A stretch of DNA of 10,906 nt from Thalassiosira profunda (taxonomy: Eukaryota > Bacillariophyta > Thalassiosirophyceae > Thalassiosirales > Thalassiosiraceae). The stretch covers positions 1-10,906 of the forward strand of contig JALLAP010002307.1 of NCBI GenBank assembly GCA_036939355.1. The letters are read 5' to 3'. A program made the position numbers and the translations under genes. The notes under the pieces were generated by a model. That model made no database searches, was not told the origin of the DNA, and was given only the letters and a program-made list of their open reading frames with translations. This document shows, one piece after another, positions 7,566-10,906 of this stretch; position 1 is the stretch's first letter; each line of letters opens with the position of its first letter.

Positions 7566-8318
7566 ATGCCCACACTCGCCCCGATCGACGTCGGCGAAGA
7601 GCTGGCCGCCTCGGGCGAGGTGGTGGCGCCGCCCCCCGAGCAGAAGCAGCGCCGGGACGGCAATGCGATGCAGCCAGCCGCGCCGCCGCAGAAGAAGAAC
7701 CCGCGTATGAACTCGCCTCCCCGCGGGGTGCCCGCGGCCGTGTCATCGGAGACGTTGGACGGCGATGCGTCGCAGCAGGCCACGGCGTCAGCGAAGTCGG
7801 ACAAGAAGCGGAAGCGCAGCGTCCTAGAGGAGCTGGGCGCCGGCGACGGGCGCGCGGGCTACTCCAGTGCGAGCGACGCCAATGCCGTCGGTCGCGAGAA
7901 GGGAAATGCCAATACGGCCGCCGCGTCCGACGCCAATGCGAGCAGCAAGAAGAAGGTGCCGAAGAAGACGATCCGCGACTTTTACTCGCTCTCGCCGAAG
8001 GTGGACTTTGGTATCGGAGAGACCACCCCCGTGCCCACCGATGGTTCCTCGTCCAAGCTCACGCCGAAGAGCACTGCTACGAAGAATAGGAGGGTGACGG
8101 GCAAATTCGTCGCCCTCCACGACGAGGCGAAGCCCATCCACGTCCGCATTCCCTTCGCCGGCGAGGCGAAGCCCACCGAAGTGGTCATCGAGAGCCACTG
8201 CGTCGATCCCAAGTCGTTCGCGGGAGAGAAGCCGATCGAGCTGTCGGGCAGCTACAATCCTCGCACGAGGAAGCAGATTGAGCACTTCCTCATTGGCTTC
8301 GGACGTTACATTCATTAG
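7566..8318 (+). CDS. Probable nuclear protein with p21-like PIP-box, 250 aa
   Basis: This is a single-exon gene. The first 130 residues look disordered and contain a strong basic nuclear signal, DKKRKR (79-84), and two SDANA repeats (about 103-125). Residues 133-140, KKTIRDFY, match the PCNA-interacting (PIP) box pattern Q-x-x-[ILM]-x-x-[FY]-[FY] except for Lys at the Gln position; human p21 has the same I/M-x-D-F-Y arrangement. The C-terminal third (about 167-250) is more conserved-looking. It has a GKFVALHDE stretch, two FAGE-KP segments (177-183, 218-223) and a predicted terminal helix (TRKQIEHFLIGFGRYIH), but I recognise no family. The ATG at 7566 has A at -3; the open frame extends upstream to a GTG at 7440 without an earlier ATG. 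An inferred role is in replication or repair through PCNA. The gene converges with the minus-strand gene ending at 8654. Confidence 0.8.
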   Translation: MPTLAPIDVGEELAASGEVVAPPPEQKQRRDGNAMQPAAPPQKKNPRMNSPPRGVPAAVSSETLDGDASQQATASAKSDKKRKRSVLEELGAGDGRAGYSSASDANAVGREKGNANTAAASDANASSKKKVPKKTIRDFYSLSPKVDFGIGETTPVPTDGSSSKLTPKSTATKNRRVTGKFVALHDEAKPIHVRIPFAGEAKPTEVVIESHCVDPKSFAGEKPIELSGSYNPRTRKQIEHFLIGFGRYIH

Positions 8319-8653
8319 GTCGTTGTGCCGACAGCAGATTGTGATGTGGAGAGCGGGGTGCTACGTCAAGCGGCGTTACGCAAGTTCTCGTGTAGCGAGA
8401 GGCGGGCACAGTTGACGCAAAGCCAGGAAAAGCGCTCGCAATGATTCTAGATAATACACCAACATGTGTCTGCTAGCACTACACGAAGTATGTTCTGTTC
8501 AAGGGGCCTGTCCTTCCATCCGATGGGACGGTGCTCGCACCATTGAAAGTGAATTATTTCACTCTCCTCTCTGGCTTTGGCAATTCCTGGCTTTGGCATT
8601 TCCATCGCTCCCCTGTGGTAACAACCAAGCCAACCCCTTCGCCGCCTATTCGT
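8319..8653. other. Convergent intergenic spacer (shared 3' ends)
   Basis: These 335 bp lie between two genes that end toward each other, so they should hold both polyadenylation sites. I see a 16-bp tandem duplication (8571-8602) and a small perfect hairpin AGTGAA-TTAT-TTCACT (8548-8563). No gene is supportable. Confidence 0.5.
8571..8602. repeat. 16-bp tandem repeat, two copies
   Basis: CTGGCTTTGGCAATTC and CTGGCTTTGGCATTTC are adjacent and differ at one base. It lies about 50-80 bases past the stop codon of the minus-strand gene, probably in its 3' untranslated region. Confidence 0.8.
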
Positions 8654-9776
8654 TCACCCCAAAATATCGGGGAACGATTCCTCCGTCTGGCTCCTTGTCC
8701 GGGGTCGCTTGGGGCTCTGCGGCTCCTCCGCATGCAGGGTCACGGCCGCCGCCCGCTTCCCCCTCGCTCCCAACGCCCCCTCGGGGGACTTGGCCCGCGC
8801 CGCCGAGGACGCCTTGGGCTTCTTCCCCTCGGCCAGCTTGGCGTGCAGCATCTTCTCCTGCACGGCGCGGTCCGCCGACGCCTTCTTCTTCGCCGGCTCC
8901 TCCGCCGCCAAAACGTTGCCGTCGCGCGCCTTCTGCGGCGCCTTCTCCGCCAGGGCGCGCTTCCTCCCCCGTCCCCCGCCGCCCCGCATGTTGTTAGGCC
9001 CTCGGGGGCCGCTGGACTTTTTTGCCGACGTCGTGGACGTGCGCGAGTGGAGGGAGTCCGCCGACTCGCTTTTGGGCAGCTCGGACACTTGGCCGTGGCT
9101 GGGCGTGGATTGGAGGGAGGCCCCCGACGGCGAGGGCGAGGGCGAGGGCGATCGGGATCGCCCCTTGCCGTGGGTGGACAGCCCCGCCAAGTTTAATCGG
9201 GTTGTCAGTTCGTCTATCGCCGCGACTGCGGAGCCCCCTTTGTCCGCTTTGGCCTGTTGAAACGCGGACGAGACGGTCATCACCCTCGTCGCGTCCTCCA
9301 GGCTTATGCCCAGCGATTCCATTGTGCGAAAAATCTGTGGTGGAAGAGGACAAAGGGGTTAGAATCACAGGCGTTCTGGCGACGAGGGATGGAGCTGATG
9401 TCCTCTGGAGGGGGTTTGGCTTGGCTCGTCGGAGGGCAATGGCTGAGGCCCGCCAACTCGCGACGTCAAATTCACGCCAAGACCCGCCCAGCCCCCTCTC
9501 CGTCCCACCCAAATCAACAGGGCAGAAACCCACCTCCTCCTCGTTCGGAGAGCACCCGCCGGCCAGCTCCCCCAGCAGCTCCCCCGACGCCCGCTCCCGG
9601 CCGTGGCCCCGCGCGAGCAGCGTCCCCATCCCCTTCGCGACCGCGGCTGCGAATTTTGACTTGGCCTCCCCCTCAGTCTCAGAGGGAGGGACGGACCGCA
9701 CCGCCGGCCGCGCGGCCCCTTGCGGAGGCGCCTCGGCGGCGGGGGCGGGCGCCTTCGTCGTCGTTATCGCGGTCAT
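8654..9776 (-). CDS. Basic SR/RGG-rich protein with N-terminal helical domain, 307 aa, two exons (9776-9534, 9334-8654)
   Basis: I do not recognise the family. After an Ala/Pro-rich start, residues about 41-132 look like a compact helical domain without prolines in its helices (FAAAVAKGMGTLLARG..., EEIFRTMESLGISLEDATRVM, AVAAIDELTTRLNL), and the intron falls inside it. The remainder is disordered and basic: an RSRSPSPSPSPS run (140-151), an RGGGGRGRKR box (198-207), several Lys/Ala stretches, and PKRPRTR near the C-terminus (289-295). SR and RGG segments are typical of RNA-binding or nuclear proteins, so such a role is inferred. The start at 9776 (context ACCATGA) is preferred over an in-frame upstream ATG at 9863, because from 9776 the protein opens with an Ala/Pro-rich leader and the extra 29 residues look like leader sequence. 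A foldback transposon sits about 125 bp upstream. Confidence 0.8.
9335..9533 (-). other. Spliceosomal intron of the SR/RGG protein gene (199 bp, phase 0)
   Basis: On the minus strand the donor is GAGGAG|GTGGGT and the acceptor CTTCCACCACAG|ATT. Joining gives SPNEEE|IFRTMESLGI, which completes a continuous helical segment and recovers four residues before the internal Met at 9322. Without splicing the exon 1 frame reads into unrelated sequence. Confidence 0.85.
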
Positions 9777-9892
9777 GGTGCTCCACGGGCCGAAGTTTGA
9801 TTTGTGCCGGCAAGAGAGGAGCGAGAGGGGCGCGAACAACGACTGGGCGCAGACGAATGTCAATTGTTTTTGCTCAATCGCCCTCGCAAAAA

Positions 9893-9901
9893 CGCTACAT
9901 T
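9893..9901. repeat. Target-site duplication, left copy
   Basis: CGCTACATT abuts the left terminal inverted repeat with no gap, and is identical to the copy at 10186-10194. Confidence 0.88.
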
Positions 9902-9920
9902 CAAGGAAATTACACAGGGG
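9902..9920 (+). repeat. Terminal inverted repeat, left
   Basis: Nineteen bases match the right terminus perfectly in inverted orientation. Similarity continues with mismatches for about nine more bases (CTAAATGGC against TTGAATGGC). Confidence 0.9.
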
Positions 9921-10044
9921 CTAAATGGCTGTTGGCGCGCCCTTGCTTTCCCGTGCTTTGGCTGGCGGACCTTCTCTTGAAACGTTCGTAGTATCAATAT
10001 CACACTTTACTTAACACCAATGACACTGCGAAGCCGGACGCATG

Positions 10045-10101
10045 CCAGACCAAATTCACGTGACCAGCGGGTTTGGCCAAACTCACGTGAATTTGGTCTG
10101 G
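10045..10101. repeat. Central hairpin of the foldback element with paired CACGTG sites
   Basis: Two perfect 19-base arms (10045-10063 and 10083-10101) flank a 19-base loop. The loop ends in its own 12-base palindrome GTTTGGCCAAAC (10071-10082). Each arm carries CACGTG, the core of E-box/G-box sites bound by bHLH and bZIP factors in many eukaryotes. Any regulatory effect on the adjacent gene is inference. Confidence 0.9.
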
Positions 10102-10166
10102 CGTCGTCCGTCAATGACACTGCGAACGTTTCAAGAGAAGGTCCGCGCCCACCCCCCGCCATTCAA

Positions 10167-10185
10167 CCCCTGTGTAATTTCCTTG
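10167..10185 (-). repeat. Terminal inverted repeat, right
   Basis: This is CCCCTGTGTAATTTCCTTG, the exact reverse complement of 9902-9920. Confidence 0.9.
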
Positions 10186-10194
10186 CGCTACATT
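10186..10194. repeat. Target-site duplication, right copy
   Basis: CGCTACATT abuts the right terminal inverted repeat with no gap. The next base differs on the two sides, which fixes the duplication at nine bases. Confidence 0.88.
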
Positions 10195-10633
10195 GTTGTT
10201 GATTATCCAGCGCTACAAATTTCAATGAAGTCTGCAGTGTAGAATTCCGAAGAAGAGGCGCGAATGTTGGGACTCCATGATAAAAGGTCGTCCCTGCTCC
10301 TCTCCAAAGAAATTGATTGGGCACACATTGACATTTTGAGAGAGAATGGAAAGGTACGCTCTGACAGTGCTCAAACGGTTGCATGAACGGCACGTCCTGG
10401 TCGGGATGAGTCCTGGGACACATGACTGTGTGCAGAGCGTGCTGCTTCCCCATGTCCCAAAACAAAAAAGAACGGGGGGCACAGAGAACAAAAACAAAAA
10501 TATATATCCCCGTCCCCGGCCCCAGTCAAAACACTAACTGCCAACATGCAAACCAGACATTGACTGTTGCTCATGCATTCCCAATCCCTTGAATGAAGTA
10601 GGGATACTTCGCTGGCTCGCTTTTGGCCCATAA

Positions 10634-10906
10634 GGGCGTGTGCAGCTTCAGCTTCAGCTTCAGCTTGACGATGACGATGACGATGACGACTCTCTCACTG
10701 TCCAAAAATTGGCGGAAAAAATCCCCAAGCAAAACGAACCGCAAAGCGCAAACCAGACGTTGATCATTGATCCCACACACCAACAAATGGCATGGCAGTG
10801 TCCCCAGGGTCCATGGGCACGCAGGCAAACCCGTCCCAACATGCGTACTGTCGTCATGGCCGACCCAACCACCTTCCCGTGCCATGGGGAAGGTGAACTT
10901 CCGGGA
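10634..10906 (+). CDS. Possible partial exon running off the right edge
   Basis: After a stop at 10631 the frame is open for 91 codons to the window end. It reads (Gln-Leu)x4, then eight Asp, then a mixed-composition sequence (SLTVQKLAEKIPKQNEP...). No ATG precedes the repeat in this frame, so it would need a spliced-in upstream exon (for example after the AG at 10644-10645) or a start at a later ATG. The ATG at 10856 (GTCATGG) is in good context and begins MADPTTFPCHGEGEL. The opposite strand is also open (10885-10571) but translates to an odd VIVIV/KLKLKL string. Weak evidence, composition only. Confidence 0.25.
10643..10690. repeat. Compound hexamer microsatellite (CAGCTT)4(GACGAT)3GACGAC
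   Basis: Two abutting hexanucleotide repeats total 48 bp. In the plus frame they code (QL)4 and D8, with GAC and GAT alternating. Being in units of six, length changes would not break any reading frame. Confidence 0.95.

Larger units (their letters stand above)
9902..10185. mobile_element. Complete foldback MITE-type DNA transposon, 284 bp
   Basis: The element begins CAAGGAAATTACACAGGGG and ends with the exact reverse complement (10167-10185). It is bounded on both sides by the 9-bp direct repeat CGCTACATT. Inside, most of the element is a long imperfect inverted repeat: 9965-9988 pairs perfectly with 10123-10146 (24 bp), 10035-10040 with 10105-10110, and 10045-10063 with 10083-10101 (19 bp). 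The left arm carries two extra segments of about 22 and 36 bases. There is no coding capacity, so it must be moved by a transposase encoded elsewhere. A 9-bp target duplication is usual for Mutator-like elements; that assignment is inferred. It lies about 125 bp before the start codon of the minus-strand SR/RGG gene, in its promoter or leader. Confidence 0.88.
10195..10906. other. Mostly unassigned sequence to the window edge
   Basis: This 712-bp stretch has lower GC than the gene bodies, an A-rich tract (about 10460-10505) and no recognisable complete gene. The sequence GCAAACCAGAC(A/G)TTGA appears at 10548-10563 and 10748-10763, exactly 200 bp apart. The last 260 bases hold a compound microsatellite and an open plus-strand frame that may be part of a gene continuing beyond the window. 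Confidence 0.4.

Noticed and set aside
9022..9924. 300-codon plus frame opposite the SR/RGG gene
   Set aside because: Shadow of GC-rich codons on the minus strand; the minus-strand model has consistent splice sites and a coherent protein.
10571..10885. 104-codon minus-strand ATG frame at the right edge
   Set aside because: Contains VIVIVIV/KLKLKLKL strings generated by the microsatellite; no domain.
1..10906. tRNA, rRNA, CRISPR array, bacterial operon or viral genes
   Set aside because: No T-arm consensus, spaced repeat array, Shine-Dalgarno spacing or viral hallmark gene was seen by eye on either strand.

Overview
The window is nuclear DNA of a microbial eukaryote, most likely a diatom or a close stramenopile relative. 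Spliced genes with short GT-AG introns (70, 175 and 199 bp) point to a eukaryote. So do a WW domain, a family GT7 galactosyltransferase, a SHAQKYF-class MYB domain, C-x4/5-C-x9-C-x2-H zinc knuckles of the 'WRKY19-like' repeat type common in stramenopiles, and strongly GC-ending codons. The lineage is inferred from family composition only. There is no sign of bacterial operons, tRNA, rRNA or CRISPR.

Layout from left to right. A minus-strand gene (1275 to 247) encodes a 342-residue WW-domain plus beta-1,4-galactosyltransferase-like fusion with no evident membrane anchor. An 862-bp divergent promoter region follows. A plus-strand two-exon gene (2138 to 5357) encodes a 1049-residue putative DNA-binding protein: an unrecognised N-terminal half, two zinc knuckles, a C2HC finger and a C-terminal SHAQKYF MYB domain. 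It also carries a 14-residue peptide repeated three times, in both exons. Next is a plus-strand two-exon gene (5694 to 6375) for a small Ala/Glu/Lys-rich disordered protein with very biased codons, then about 1.2 kb with no supportable gene. A plus-strand single-exon gene (7566 to 8318) encodes a 250-residue probable nuclear protein with a p21-like PIP-box. It converges on a minus-strand two-exon gene (9776 to 8654) for a 307-residue basic, SR/RGG-rich protein. Just upstream of that start codon lies a complete 284-bp foldback transposon of MITE type (9902 to 10185), with 19-bp perfect terminal inverted repeats and a perfect 9-bp target-site duplication. The last 700 bp are mostly non-coding, with a compound hexamer microsatellite and possibly an exon running off the right edge.

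Four of the five confident genes encode probable nuclear or cytosolic proteins rich in disordered sequence. They do not form an obvious pathway. The best candidates for something undescribed are the thrice-repeated RCSSLLTRAMGA(P/S)Y peptide, whose copies differ almost only at silent sites; the WW-GT7 fusion; the PIP-box protein; and the intact foldback element in a promoter.
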